DNA from: Planctomycetaceae bacterium UBA2972 | GTDB lineage: Bacteria > Planctomycetota > Planctomycetia > Pirellulales > Pirellulaceae | Length of the DNA stretch: 16,958 nt | Assembly: GCA_002348315.1 (NCBI GenBank) | Contig: DEAW01000064.1 | Coordinates: 1 to 16,958 of the forward strand | Direction of reading: 5' to 3' | In this document: in pieces, positions 1 to 8,479 of the stretch | Layout of the letters: each line of letters opens with the position of its first letter | Position numbering within the stretch: the first letter of the stretch is position 1 | The notes under the pieces: generated by a model | The model's input: only the letters and a program-made list of their open reading frames with translations | What the model was told of the DNA's origin: nothing | Databases searched by the model: none | Program-made: the position numbers and the translations under genes

Positions 1-237
1 TTCAACATTCGGAAAATCATCTCTGGTGACAACGGCGTGGACACCGGGCATCGCCTCGGCTTCGCTGGTATCAATGGAGAGTATTTTGGCGTGTGCGTGC
101 GGACTGCGAAGCACAAAGCCAGTTAACATGCCCGGCAGTTTTGTGTCGGCAGTGTAGATAGCTTTACCGGTTACTTTATCCGCTCCGTCATGTCGGACGG
201 GACGGCTTCCAATGACGCGATACTGAGTCGTGGCCAC
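1..237 (-). CDS. Molybdopterin-binding large subunit of a xanthine/CO dehydrogenase-type hydroxylase (N-terminal part only)
   Basis: Seventy-nine codons are present; the gene runs off the left edge. The start is GTG at 237, preceded by an AGGAG Shine-Dalgarno about 8 nt upstream; no ATG is available. The N-terminus (VIGSRPVRHDGADKVTGKA, then TADTKLPGMLTGFVLRSPHA and HAKILSIDTSEA) matches the opening a/b-hammerhead domain of the XdhA/CoxL family, which binds the molybdenum cofactor and hydroxylates the substrate. In this family it acts with the FAD and [2Fe-2S] subunits encoded just upstream. The substrate cannot be told because the active-site loop lies outside the window; xanthine, CO, aldehydes or N-heterocycles are all possible. 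It lies 55 nt after the small-subunit gene, consistent with one operon. Confidence 0.88.
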   Translation of the reverse strand, partial: MATTQYRVIGSRPVRHDGADKVTGKAIYTADTKLPGMLTGFVLRSPHAHAKILSIDTSEAEAMPGVHAVVTRDDFPNVE

Positions 238-292
238 GGGTGATACTCCTGATTTGGTTAACGCTGTAAGGACAGGTTGTGGGATTGGGTGC

Positions 293-781
293 TTAAGCTT
301 CGGCACTCATTTGTTGTCCGGCGGCCTGTACAGCTCGGACGATCTTGTCATAGCCGGTACAGCGGCAGAGGTTTCCGGATAGGTCGAAACGAATAGTTTC
401 TTCCGAGGCATGGGGATCTTTATCCAACAAAGCCTTGGAAGCGACTAAAAATCCGGGAGTGCAGATTCCGCACTGGAGAGCTGCTCCTTCCAGAAAACAC
501 TCCTGCACCGGATGGAGGTTGTTACTGCAGGCGATTCCTTCTACGGTTTCGATCTCGGCGTCATCGACTTCCACTCCGAGAACCAGGCAGCTATCAACCG
601 GGCGGCCATTGAGCAGCACGGTGCATGCTCCGCAGTTCCCGTTGTTACATCCTTCTTTAGCTCCGGTCAGCCCGAGATTATCTCGTAAAACTTCCAGCAG
701 GCTATGGCGTGGTTCACAGAGAAAGTCGTACGACTCTCCGTTGATCGAGGTTGTCACATGTACTTTCTTAGAAGCGGACAC
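293..781 (-). CDS. [2Fe-2S] small subunit of a molybdenum hydroxylase (XdhC/CoxS-type)
   Basis: 162 residues, the usual length for the stand-alone iron-sulfur subunit of xanthine/CO dehydrogenase-type enzymes, which passes electrons from the molybdenum centre to FAD. Both expected cluster motifs are complete: a plant-type ferredoxin set at C45, C50, C53 and C65 (GCNNGNCGACTVLLNG), and the C-terminal helical-domain set at C104, C107, C139 and C141 (QCGICTPGF and LCRCTGY). The start is GTG at 781 with GGAAG 5 nt upstream. No export signal is seen, so the enzyme is probably cytoplasmic. It sits 67 nt after the FAD-subunit gene and 55 nt before the molybdopterin-subunit gene. The family call is secure; the substrate is unknown. 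Confidence 0.95.
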   Translation of the reverse strand: MSASKKVHVTTSINGESYDFLCEPRHSLLEVLRDNLGLTGAKEGCNNGNCGACTVLLNGRPVDSCLVLGVEVDDAEIETVEGIACSNNLHPVQECFLEGAALQCGICTPGFLVASKALLDKDPHASEETIRFDLSGNLCRCTGYDKIVRAVQAAGQQMSAEA

Positions 782-848
782 TATTACTTCCTTTTTGTTT
801 TCAAATGTACGAGTGTTGTACTGATTGGTTTGGGAACTGGAATGTAAG

Positions 849-1721
849 TTATGAGCTTTGAGCTCGTTCGACGGCGGTCGTTAGCGTACGCTGAACGAGT
901 ACTCCGACCAGGTGGGTACGATATTCATCGGTACCACGCATGTCGCTAATCGGAGTGGCAATCTGCTTTGCTAACTCTCCGGCCGTAGCCAAATTCTCCT
1001 CAGTTGGTGCCTTGCCAAGGAGACTCTCAGAAGCTGCTGCTGCGTACAGCGGTGTGGCAGCAACTGCTCCAAGACCGATTCGTGCTGCGGCAATCGTGCC
1101 ATCCTCGGCCAGTTTGACCCAGGATCCCGCACCTACGACAGCAATATCCATTTCATTCCGGGGAATGAATCTTTCGTAAGCTGAGCCACTACGATTACAT
1201 TGAGCGGGAATCTGAATGGAAACCAGGAATTCACCATTTTCCAATGCGTTACGTCCCGGGCCGGTACAGAATTCTTCAACAGCTACTGTCCGTTCGCCAT
1301 TCGGTCCGGCGACTACGGCCATGGCATTAAGTGCGATCAGTGACGGAATGGAATCAGCGGCGGGTGAGGCATTACAGAGGTTCCCACCAACACTCGCCCG
1401 GCTCTGAATCTGCCAGCCGCCGATAATATGAGTGGAATCGGCCAACGCTCCGTACAGTTTAGATAGCTCGGGGTGTTCATACAGGTTATAGCAAGCAACT
1501 GCCGCACCTAATGCTAACCCGTTTTCGTCACAGTATTTGAAGGAAGTGACTTCATCAATTTTTTTGATGTCGACAACAACATCGGCTTCCCTCAACCCTT
1601 CACGTAGTTGCACAATGATATCGGTTCCACCGGCAAGTAATTTAGCCCGGTCGCCATGTTCGCTGAGTACAGCAACTACTTCGGGCACCGAGTCGGGCGC
1701 CACATAATCGAACTCTTTCAA
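849..1721 (-). CDS. FAD-binding middle subunit of a molybdenum hydroxylase (CoxM-type)
   Basis: 290 residues, normal for CoxM/FAD_binding_5 subunits, which take electrons from the [2Fe-2S] subunit and pass them to an acceptor. The two FAD-pyrophosphate loops are visible: AGGTDI at residues 30-35 and VGGNLCNASPAADS at 111-124. The C-terminal part (from about residue 180) fits the CO_deh_flav_C domain. The start is TTG at 1721: an in-frame TAG lies three codons upstream, and the N-terminus (KEFDYVAPDSVPEVVAVL) already aligns with the usual start of the family, so a later start would remove conserved sequence. The Shine-Dalgarno is weak. It is the first gene of the three-gene operon; a TATAAT box lies about 65 nt upstream. 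Confidence 0.94.
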   Translation of the reverse strand: MKEFDYVAPDSVPEVVAVLSEHGDRAKLLAGGTDIIVQLREGLREADVVVDIKKIDEVTSFKYCDENGLALGAAVACYNLYEHPELSKLYGALADSTHIIGGWQIQSRASVGGNLCNASPAADSIPSLIALNAMAVVAGPNGERTVAVEEFCTGPGRNALENGEFLVSIQIPAQCNRSGSAYERFIPRNEMDIAVVGAGSWVKLAEDGTIAAARIGLGAVAATPLYAAAASESLLGKAPTEENLATAGELAKQIATPISDMRGTDEYRTHLVGVLVQRTLTTAVERAQSS

Positions 1722-1785
1722 GGGCGTCTACTTTCAATTGAATAGTGATATACGACGGCTGAGTCCAGCAAGGCTCAGAGCATTG

Positions 1786-1815
1786 ATTATAGCAAAACAG
1801 GAGCGGTACGATGAA
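1786..1815 (-). promoter_or_regulatory. Possible sigma70-type promoter for the molybdenum hydroxylase operon
   Basis: Read on the minus strand, a perfect TATAAT occurs at 1791-1786. A weak -35 candidate (TTCATC, three of six consensus bases) lies 18 nt upstream at 1815-1810. Transcription would begin near 1778, leaving a leader of roughly 57 nt before the TTG start at 1721. This would separate the operon from the ABC ATPase gene upstream. The -10 is clear and the -35 is not. Confidence 0.35.
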
Positions 1816-1829
1816 CCGTAAACATCGAA

Positions 1830-2840
1830 TTACACATTACAAATTCGCTGTCCGGTAGTATCAAAGAAATGGAGATTGTGAGCATCCCATTGCAGGCCGA
1901 TTTCGTCATCGATCGAGGCATTGGCAGTCGATGATGTTCGTACTATCAAACGTTGATCACCTCTGCTAGCGGTTAGAAAACAGTCTGACCCGGTGTTTTG
2001 AATACTTTGAATCGTTGCGGTGATGGGTGACGACGTTGCGTTTGTGACCGTCAAGTGTTCCGGTCGAATACCGATCTGATCCGCCTCGGAATTAATATTC
2101 AACACATCCGGCTTCAACAAATTCATTGCCGGGTTACCGATAAACCCGGACACAAACACATTGGACGGTTTGTGATAGATTTCCTGTGGCGTACCGATTT
2201 GTTGAATTTCACCGTCTTTCATCACAGCAATACGATCGCCAAGCGTCATCGCTTCGACCTGATCGTGAGTGACATAAAGGATGGTGGCATTCAATCGTTG
2301 ATGGAGACTGGCCAGTTCATCTCGTAGTGTCACTCGTAATTTGGCATCGAGATTGCTAAGCGGTTCATCGAACAGAAACACAGCTGGCTTACGAATCATA
2401 GCTCGTCCTACAGCCACTCGTTGCTTTTGACCTCCGGAGAGTTGTCCGGGTTTTCGATCGAGTAGATCTTGAATTCCAAGTGCCTCAGCCGTCTGTTCGA
2501 CTCGCTGTTTGATTTCTGACGGAGGCGTCTTCTTCATCTTCAGGCCGAAGCCCAGATTTTGACGGACGGACATATGAGGGTAGAGCGCATAGTTTTGGAA
2601 AACCATAGCAATGTCCCGATCTTTGGGCGGCAGATGGTTAATCTCTTTCCCATCGATGCAGATGGAACCTGCTTCAAATTCTTCGAGTCCGGCAATCAGT
2701 CTCAATGTTGTGGATTTACCACAACCAGATGGGCCTACCAGCACGAGCAATTCTCCATCCTTTGCTTCGAAGCTGACATTATCCAGAGCGACGACATCGC
2801 CGTAGGACTTAGACACCTGATGAAATTGAAGCTGAGGCAT
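1830..2840 (-). CDS. ABC transporter ATP-binding protein, MalK/UgpC/MsmX family
   Basis: 336 residues. This is the ATPase that powers import of sugars, glycerol-3-phosphate or related solutes through a binding-protein-dependent permease on the cytoplasmic side of the membrane. All nucleotide-binding motifs are intact: Walker A GPSGCGKST at 36-44, Q-loop Q82, signature LSGGQ at 134-138, Walker B VFLFDEP at 154-160 with catalytic E159, and H-loop H192. After about residue 240 the sequence continues into an OB/TOBE-like regulatory domain with the family hallmark IGIRPEHL. Start is ATG at 2840. No permease or solute-binding protein gene is adjacent, so it may serve permeases encoded elsewhere, as the multi-purpose ATPase MsmX does. 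The solute cannot be told from this sequence. Confidence 0.93.
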   Translation of the reverse strand: MPQLQFHQVSKSYGDVVALDNVSFEAKDGELLVLVGPSGCGKSTTLRLIAGLEEFEAGSICIDGKEINHLPPKDRDIAMVFQNYALYPHMSVRQNLGFGLKMKKTPPSEIKQRVEQTAEALGIQDLLDRKPGQLSGGQKQRVAVGRAMIRKPAVFLFDEPLSNLDAKLRVTLRDELASLHQRLNATILYVTHDQVEAMTLGDRIAVMKDGEIQQIGTPQEIYHKPSNVFVSGFIGNPAMNLLKPDVLNINSEADQIGIRPEHLTVTNATSSPITATIQSIQNTGSDCFLTASRGDQRLIVRTSSTANASIDDEIGLQWDAHNLHFFDTTGQRICNV

Positions 2841-2908
2841 AAGGGATTCCAGACGAGCCTGACTGGCATGGTTTAATTGACCTGCAATAGGTCGCAGCGG
2901 ACTATTTA

Positions 2909-2957
2909 GGTTTAGTACGTATGGTTAGTTAGCAGGTTTGGTTAGTATAACCGAACC
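2909..2957. promoter_or_regulatory. Repeat-rich control region between divergent genes, with hairpin
   Basis: The 210-nt gap between the divergent ABC ATPase and histidine phosphatase genes contains three related direct repeats: GGTTTAGT at 2909-2916, GGTTAGT at 2923-2929 and GGTTAGT at 2940-2946. The third is part of an inverted repeat, GGTTTGGTTA at 2935-2944 and TAACCGAACC at 2948-2957, with a 3-nt spacer and a single T-G pair. On the minus strand the right arm overlaps a TATACT box resembling a -10 element for the ABC gene. This looks like an operator cluster; the regulator is unknown. Confidence 0.4.
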
Positions 2958-3050
2958 GATTACCATCAAAAGTGTAGACTTTACGTATTATGGGCGGAGT
3001 TGGTCTTTCGTCGGGCCGGACTTAACATTGCGAGGAAGCTGGAACAAATC

Positions 3051-3737
3051 ATGCATCTCTATCTCATCCGGCACGGGCAGTCAGAAAATAATGCGAAAGA
3101 TGAATCGCTGCGTGTTCAGGATCCGGGACTCACAGCACTTGGGGCTCAGCAGGTTGCTTTTTTAGGCGAGTGGTTTACCGCGACGCCGTTGGATGTTTTA
3201 ATTACCAGCCCGTTTCGACGAGCCTTATTGACGACCGTTCCCATCTATCAGGCAACCGGGCTGACCCCACAGGTGCGTACCAATCTGCATGAAATTGGTG
3301 GGTGTGTCTCCGGCTATCCGGAAATCGGCTATCAGGGAGAGCCGGGAATGTCAGCCGAAGAGATTTGCGAGCAATTTCCGGGATTTCAACCGGAACATGA
3401 CATCGACCAACAGGGGTGGTGGAAATCTAAACCCTATGAAACCACCGAGCAACAGTTAGCCCGAGTGCAACAGGTAATGCAGCAGACGTTCGAGGAATTC
3501 GGGACGACAGATCAGCATGTTGCTTATGTGATGCATGCGGACTTTAAACAGCTGCTGCTGCAAGGATTTTTACCTGAGCTGCCGATTACATCTGAAACCT
3601 TTGGGCCACTACGTAATGCCGGAGTTACCATCCTCAAGATTGAAGAGGGTCGAGTGAGGTTGAATTCCTATAACGGAATTCAACATTTACCGGCAAATCT
3701 CGTGACACCGGCAACCGATAGTGAAAATAGAGTCTAG
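3051..3737 (+). CDS. Histidine phosphatase family protein (phosphoglycerate mutase-like)
   Basis: 228 residues. The catalytic RHG motif lies at the extreme N-terminus (LYLIRHGQSENN; R7, H8, G9), with H8 the expected phospho-accepting nucleophile. A conserved arginine follows in SPFRRALLT and the second catalytic histidine is H162 (VMHADF). These residues support an active phosphatase or mutase of the two-histidine superfamily. The substrate cannot be predicted: alpha-ribazole phosphate, sugar phosphates and phosphoprotein SixA-like roles all exist in this fold. The start is placed at ATG 3051 because the RHG motif normally sits within the first ten residues; an in-frame TTG at 3000 would add 17 unconserved residues. 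No signal peptide is seen. It is transcribed away from the ABC gene and precedes the PSCyt1 gene by about 120 nt. Confidence 0.9.
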   Translation: MHLYLIRHGQSENNAKDESLRVQDPGLTALGAQQVAFLGEWFTATPLDVLITSPFRRALLTTVPIYQATGLTPQVRTNLHEIGGCVSGYPEIGYQGEPGMSAEEICEQFPGFQPEHDIDQQGWWKSKPYETTEQQLARVQQVMQQTFEEFGTTDQHVAYVMHADFKQLLLQGFLPELPITSETFGPLRNAGVTILKIEEGRVRLNSYNGIQHLPANLVTPATDSENRV

Positions 3738-3856
3738 TTGTTTCGAGAGTGGCTTCACCCTGCAGGAATGCAAAAAAGCAATTACAATAAATAGTGTTAC
3801 GCCGTAACCTTCCTTACGTCCTTCATGCCTCACATACTTTTAAAGTATCCCGCCCA

Positions 3857-6800
3857 ATGAAGAAAAACAGATCTGCGTTAGCCGTCTTGGTACTACTGAT
3901 GACAACTCCATTTGCTGCTCATGCAGAAGTGGATTTCAGTAAAGATATTCTTCCCATTCTGTCGAACAACTGCTTTCAGTGTCACGGGCCGGATGCAGCT
4001 CAGCGAGCAGCAGATCTACGTCTGGATCTCGAGGAGGGAGCATTTAGTGAACTCCCCACTGGAGAATTCGCTATCGTGAAAGGCAAGCCGGATCACAGTG
4101 CACTGATGCAGCGCATTACTGAAGCAGATCCGGATTTGAAAATGCCTCCGGCGGATTCCGGTAAATCGCTTACCGAGAAGGATATCGCCTTATTACGGCA
4201 GTGGATTGAAGAGGGTGCCAACTGGAACGAGCACTGGGCGTATGTTCCTCCGCAAATGCCAGCATTGCCGGAACCTGTCGCCGGCTGGGAGCAAGGTAAC
4301 GCGATCGACTTGTTTATTCAGGCACGATTGAAACAGGAAGGCCTGAGTCCTGAAAAGGAAGCAGACAAGGCGACTTTGATTCGTCGATTGACACTCGATC
4401 TAACGGGCTTACCTCCGACGATTGCTGAAGTCGATGCGTTTCTGGTAGATACGTCGGATCAGGCGTATGAGCGTTTAGTGGACAGGTTGCTTCAGTCGGA
4501 ACGCTACGGAGAACATATGGGGAGAAGTTGGCTGGATGCAGCGCGGTTTGCCGATACGCATGGACTGCATCTGGATAATGAGCGATCGATTTGGCCGTAC
4601 CGGGATTGGGTAATTAAGTCGTTCAATCAAAACATGCCCTTTGATCAGTTCACGATTGAGCAATTAGCTGGCGATTTGTTGCCGGAACCATCTCTCAGTC
4701 AGCGTGTTGCAACCGGTTTTAACCGCTGTAATGTGACGACCAGTGAAGGTGGTTCGATTGATGAAGAGTATTACGTGCGATATGCAGTCGATCGAGTGGA
4801 AACGACTGCGACTGTTTGGATGGGGTTAACCGCCGGGTGTGCTGCTTGTCACGATCATAAATTTGATCCGCTCAGTCAGAAAGAATTCTATCAGCTGTTT
4901 TCTTATTTCTTCAGTCTGACCGAACGGGCGATGGATGGTAATGCACTTTTGCCTCCTCCGTCGGTCAAAGTGCCTACGGAAATTCAGATTGCTGAGAAAG
5001 CTCGGCTAACCAGTGAATCGACTGCCGCGAATCAGGAAGTTGCTGTGATTCTGGAGAATGCGGAATATGCTGATCCGTTTGAAGGCACGGAATTCCCGGT
5101 CTATGCCAAGGCGGACGTTGTTTGGTTTGATGATGAACTGCCTGCAGGAGCAAAGCCGGAAGGAAACACTCCCTGGGAATTTGTCGAGTCTCCGGATCAT
5201 CCGGTCTTCAGTGGCAAGAATTCCACGACACGTACAGGCGAGGGAATTACACAACACTTTTTCACCGGAGCCACCGACGGACCGACCATTGGTGAAGGTG
5301 ACGTATTGTACACCTACGTCTTTCTGGATAAAGAAAATCCCCCTGAAACAATTCAATTGCAGTTTAACGATGGCTCCTGGGATCATCGGGCGACCTGGGG
5401 AGCGGACAAGTGCTTTGGGGCCGGTCGTGATTATGAAGGCAATCGTCGGCAAGGTGATTTGCCGGAGTTAGGAAAGTGGGTACGGCTGGAAGTGGCAGCG
5501 GCCGATGTGGGGCTCAAGCCGGGCGCAAAGCTTAATGGCTGGGCCTTCACACAATTCAGTGGGACCGTGCATTGGGACCAGGCCGGAACGATTGGTGCTC
5601 CGCAATTAACTGCGGAACAGAAAAAGTCGCTAGCGATCTGGGAACACTATCAAAAGACAGTCGGTAGTAGCGTTCCGGAAAACATCAAGAAGATCATCGA
5701 CGTAAAGGTGGAAGAACGAAACGAAGATCAGATTGCTGAATTGCGGAAATACTATATCGAAAACGTAAACCCGGACATCGCAGCCAAGCTTGCTGAGCCT
5801 AGAAAGAAAGCAGCTGAGCTTAAGAAGGGTTTGGAGGATTTAGAAAAGGCCATTCCGGCAACGTTGGTAATGGAAGATCGTAAGGAAATGCGTGTTGCGC
5901 ATATTCTGGAGCGTGGTGAGTATGACAAGAAGGGGGAACCAGTGGAGTCAGCGGTTCCTGCATGGTTGGGAAGCGCTCCGGAGGACGCTCCCAATAATCG
6001 CCTTGGGTTAGCCCAGTGGCTGGTCAGTCCGACACATCCCTTAACGTCGCGAGTAACGGTGAATCGATACTGGCAGCATTATTTTGGAACAGGTCTGGTG
6101 ACCACCTCGGAAGATTTTGGAGTGCAGGGCGAGCAGCCTTCTCATCCGCAGTTACTGGACTACCTGGCTTTGACGTTTATTGAATCGGGTTGGGATATCA
6201 AGCAGTTTCAAAAACTCATCGTCATGTCTTCGACCTATAAGCAGAGTTCTCGGGTTGACCAGACCAAGTTGGCAGTCGATTCTCAAAATCGATTATTAGC
6301 TCGAGGTCCGCGTTTCCGGTTGGATGCCGAAGTGATTCGCGATCAGGTTTTGCAGATTAGCGGACTTTTGGTTGGCACAATCGGTGGTAAGAGTGTGAAA
6401 CCTTATCAGCCTGCCGGGCTTTGGAAGCCGGTTGGATTTGGTGGCAGCAACACTTCCACGTTCCGACAGGATTCCGGGGAAGCTCTGTTCCGACGCAGTA
6501 TGTATACGTTTTGGAAACGAACGAGCCCGCCGCCTAGTATGGCCATTTTTGATGCTCCGGATCGTGAAACCTGTCAGGTTCGACGAGCCCGGACGAATAC
6601 ACCGCTGCAGGCATTAGTTTTATTGAATGATGTTCAATTTGTCGAAGCTGCCCGACGATTTGCAGAACAGGTCATGACCCATGGTGGGGATTCGATAGAA
6701 TCTCGCATCGCCTTTGTTTATCGATCGGTGTTGGCACGTGAACCGAGTGCTAAGGAGCTACAGATTGTTGGGACATTGTTTAATGAACACCTGGCAGAAT

Positions 6801-6946
6801 TCAACGAAAGTCCGGAGGCAGCTACTGAGCTATTGGCCATAGGCGAATCAGGGCGTAACGAAGCTCTGGAAAGTGAAGAACTGGCGGCCTGGACGATGAT
6901 CGTCCATCTGGTATTCAACCTAAGTGAAACCGTAACTAAGGGATAA
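3857..6946 (+). CDS. Secreted PSCyt1-DUF1549-DUF1553 protein with two CxxCH motifs
   Basis: 1029 residues. A signal peptide (MKKNRSALAVLVLLMTTPF, cleavage predicted after AHA at 23) precedes a planctomycete cytochrome-like PSCyt1 domain whose haem c motif is C39-F-Q-C42-H43. DUF1549 follows (roughly 160-360) with a second CxxCH at C328-H332 (CAACHDHKFDPL). A region of about 160 residues (about 419-578) is rich in Trp, Gly and beta-type sequence and looks like an inserted carbohydrate-binding or LamG-like jelly roll; a charged helical stretch then leads to DUF1553 (about 713 onward; NRYWQHYFGTGLV). Proteins of this type are abundant in planctomycetes and often linked to polysaccharide use, but the biochemical role is not established. 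The start ATG 3857 is chosen because it opens the signal peptide; a GTG at 3794 would bury it. The DUF1501 gene begins 11 nt after the stop. Confidence 0.92.
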   Translation: MKKNRSALAVLVLLMTTPFAAHAEVDFSKDILPILSNNCFQCHGPDAAQRAADLRLDLEEGAFSELPTGEFAIVKGKPDHSALMQRITEADPDLKMPPADSGKSLTEKDIALLRQWIEEGANWNEHWAYVPPQMPALPEPVAGWEQGNAIDLFIQARLKQEGLSPEKEADKATLIRRLTLDLTGLPPTIAEVDAFLVDTSDQAYERLVDRLLQSERYGEHMGRSWLDAARFADTHGLHLDNERSIWPYRDWVIKSFNQNMPFDQFTIEQLAGDLLPEPSLSQRVATGFNRCNVTTSEGGSIDEEYYVRYAVDRVETTATVWMGLTAGCAACHDHKFDPLSQKEFYQLFSYFFSLTERAMDGNALLPPPSVKVPTEIQIAEKARLTSESTAANQEVAVILENAEYADPFEGTEFPVYAKADVVWFDDELPAGAKPEGNTPWEFVESPDHPVFSGKNSTTRTGEGITQHFFTGATDGPTIGEGDVLYTYVFLDKENPPETIQLQFNDGSWDHRATWGADKCFGAGRDYEGNRRQGDLPELGKWVRLEVAAADVGLKPGAKLNGWAFTQFSGTVHWDQAGTIGAPQLTAEQKKSLAIWEHYQKTVGSSVPENIKKIIDVKVEERNEDQIAELRKYYIENVNPDIAAKLAEPRKKAAELKKGLEDLEKAIPATLVMEDRKEMRVAHILERGEYDKKGEPVESAVPAWLGSAPEDAPNNRLGLAQWLVSPTHPLTSRVTVNRYWQHYFGTGLVTTSEDFGVQGEQPSHPQLLDYLALTFIESGWDIKQFQKLIVMSSTYKQSSRVDQTKLAVDSQNRLLARGPRFRLDAEVIRDQVLQISGLLVGTIGGKSVKPYQPAGLWKPVGFGGSNTSTFRQDSGEALFRRSMYTFWKRTSPPPSMAIFDAPDRETCQVRRARTNTPLQALVLLNDVQFVEAARRFAEQVMTHGGDSIESRIAFVYRSVLAREPSAKELQIVGTLFNEHLAEFNESPEAATELLAIGESGRNEALESEELAAWTMIVHLVFNLSETVTKG

Positions 6947-6957
6947 GAGTCTAACGG

Positions 6958-8415
6958 ATGAATCCATTACTACGAGAAGCAGAATTAATCGAAACACGTC
7001 GACACTTTTTTGGTCGCGCGGCCACCGGTATTGGGACAGCTGCCTTGGCGTCGTTGGCCAATCCCGAATTGTTTGCGGATCAACCACAAACTCAGTTGGG
7101 TGCTATGGGGGCAACCCATTTTGCTCCAAAAGCAAAACGAGTAATCTATCTGTTTATGTCTGGTGCACCAAGTCAGTTGGACATGTGGGACTATAAGCCC
7201 AAAATGTTGGATTGGTATGACAAGGACCTGCCAGAATCAGTACGCAACGGCCAACGAATTACGACGATGACGTCCGGCCAAAAACGATTCCCGATCGCTC
7301 CGAGTCGATTTAAATTCAATCAACACGGAGACCATGGCGCCTGGGTAAGTGAGATTCTTCCACATACGGCCAGTGTGATCGATGATCTGGCCGTGATTAA
7401 GACGGTCAACACCGAAGCGATCAATCATGATCCGGCCATTACTTATATTCAGACTGGAAGCCAACTGCCTGGACGGCCCAGCACTGGCGCCTGGTTGTCT
7501 TATGGTTTGGGAAGTATGAATGAGAATCTACCGTCGTTTGTCGTGTTGCACTCGACCGTTAACGGTGGTTTTGGTGGTCAGGCCCTGTATGCTCGCTTGT
7601 GGGGCTCCGGCTTCCTGTCGACTCGTCATCAGGGAGTCTCATTGCGATCCAACGGAGATCCGGTTTTGTACTTATCTAATCCGAAAGGTATTTCCGGAAA
7701 GATGCGTCGCAAGATGCTCGATAATCTGGCCGTGTTGAATCAACAGCGATTTGATGAAATCGGTGATCCGGAAATCCAATCTCGTATTGCTCAGTATGAG
7801 ATGGCATACCGAATGCAAACATCCGTACCGGAGTTAACGGACATCTCAGATGAAAGCCGGGAAACACTGGACTTGTATGGTTCGGATGTGACCAAGCCCG
7901 GGACGTTCGCTTTCAACTGCCTGCTGGCACGTCGATTGGCAGAACGGGATGTTCGATTTACCCAGGTTTTCATTCGCCAATGGGACCAACACGGTAATCT
8001 TCCAAATGATATCCGTCGTCAGTGCGGTATTATTGACCAGCCTTGTGCAGCCTTGATCAAAGACTTGAAGCGGCGCGGCATGCTCGAAGATACGCTGGTC
8101 ATTTGGGGAGGCGAGTTTGGTCGGACGATTTATTGTCAGGGTGGATTAACGATGACTAACTATGGACGTGACCACCATCCTCGCTGTTACACCAAATGGA
8201 TGGCCGGTGGTGGGATTAAAGGTGGAATCGTTTATGGGGAAACCGATGACTTTAGTTACAATGTTCAGGAAAATCCCGCCCATATTCATGACTTGAATGC
8301 AACGATTTTACATACGCTGGGAGTGGATCACGAGCGACTGACTTATCGTCATCAAGGTCGTGATTTCAGGCTGACCGACGTGCACGGTAACGTCCTGACT
8401 GACCTCTTGGCGTAA
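6958..8415 (+). CDS. DUF1501 family protein with Tat-like N-terminus
   Basis: 485 residues. The DUF1501 family belongs to the alkaline phosphatase/sulfatase fold clan. Visible family features are YLFMSGAPSQLDMWDYKP near the N-terminus, VIWGGEFGRT and the metal-ligand-like GRDHHPRCY near the C-terminus, and HDLNATILHTLGVDHERLTY at the end. The N-terminus has R14-R15-H-F-F-G-R followed by a weakly hydrophobic, Ala/Gly-rich stretch, as in Tat signals, which suggests export in folded form; there is no clear cleavage site. The start ATG 6958 lies 11 nt after the PSCyt1 gene stop, so the two are almost certainly co-transcribed and perhaps translationally coupled. Such pairs recur throughout planctomycete genomes. 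The enzymatic activity is not known. Confidence 0.92.
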   Translation: MNPLLREAELIETRRHFFGRAATGIGTAALASLANPELFADQPQTQLGAMGATHFAPKAKRVIYLFMSGAPSQLDMWDYKPKMLDWYDKDLPESVRNGQRITTMTSGQKRFPIAPSRFKFNQHGDHGAWVSEILPHTASVIDDLAVIKTVNTEAINHDPAITYIQTGSQLPGRPSTGAWLSYGLGSMNENLPSFVVLHSTVNGGFGGQALYARLWGSGFLSTRHQGVSLRSNGDPVLYLSNPKGISGKMRRKMLDNLAVLNQQRFDEIGDPEIQSRIAQYEMAYRMQTSVPELTDISDESRETLDLYGSDVTKPGTFAFNCLLARRLAERDVRFTQVFIRQWDQHGNLPNDIRRQCGIIDQPCAALIKDLKRRGMLEDTLVIWGGEFGRTIYCQGGLTMTNYGRDHHPRCYTKWMAGGGIKGGIVYGETDDFSYNVQENPAHIHDLNATILHTLGVDHERLTYRHQGRDFRLTDVHGNVLTDLLA

Positions 8416-8442
8416 GGCGATTATCATTACACCGGATTTTTG

Positions 8443-8479
8443 GAGCGAATGCCTGGCGATAGGTAATTCGCTCTTTTTT
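8443..8479 (+). terminator. Intrinsic terminator after the PSCyt1/DUF1501 operon
   Basis: GAGCGAAT at 8443-8450 pairs perfectly with ATTCGCTC at 8466-8473 and is followed at once by six T residues (8474-8479). The stem can extend inward by GCCT/AGGT with one bulged A. It begins 28 nt after the DUF1501 stop codon. Confidence 0.88.

Noticed and set aside
435..824. Plus-strand open frame opposite the [2Fe-2S] subunit gene
   Set aside because: It is antisense to a gene with complete cluster motifs, and its translation is Ser/Arg-rich with no recognisable domain.
3000..3050. N-terminal extension of the histidine phosphatase from TTG 3000
   Set aside because: The RHG motif belongs at the extreme N-terminus, so ATG 3051 is the better start.
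3794..3856. N-terminal extension of the PSCyt1 protein from GTG 3794
   Set aside because: It would bury a clear signal peptide that begins at ATG 3857.
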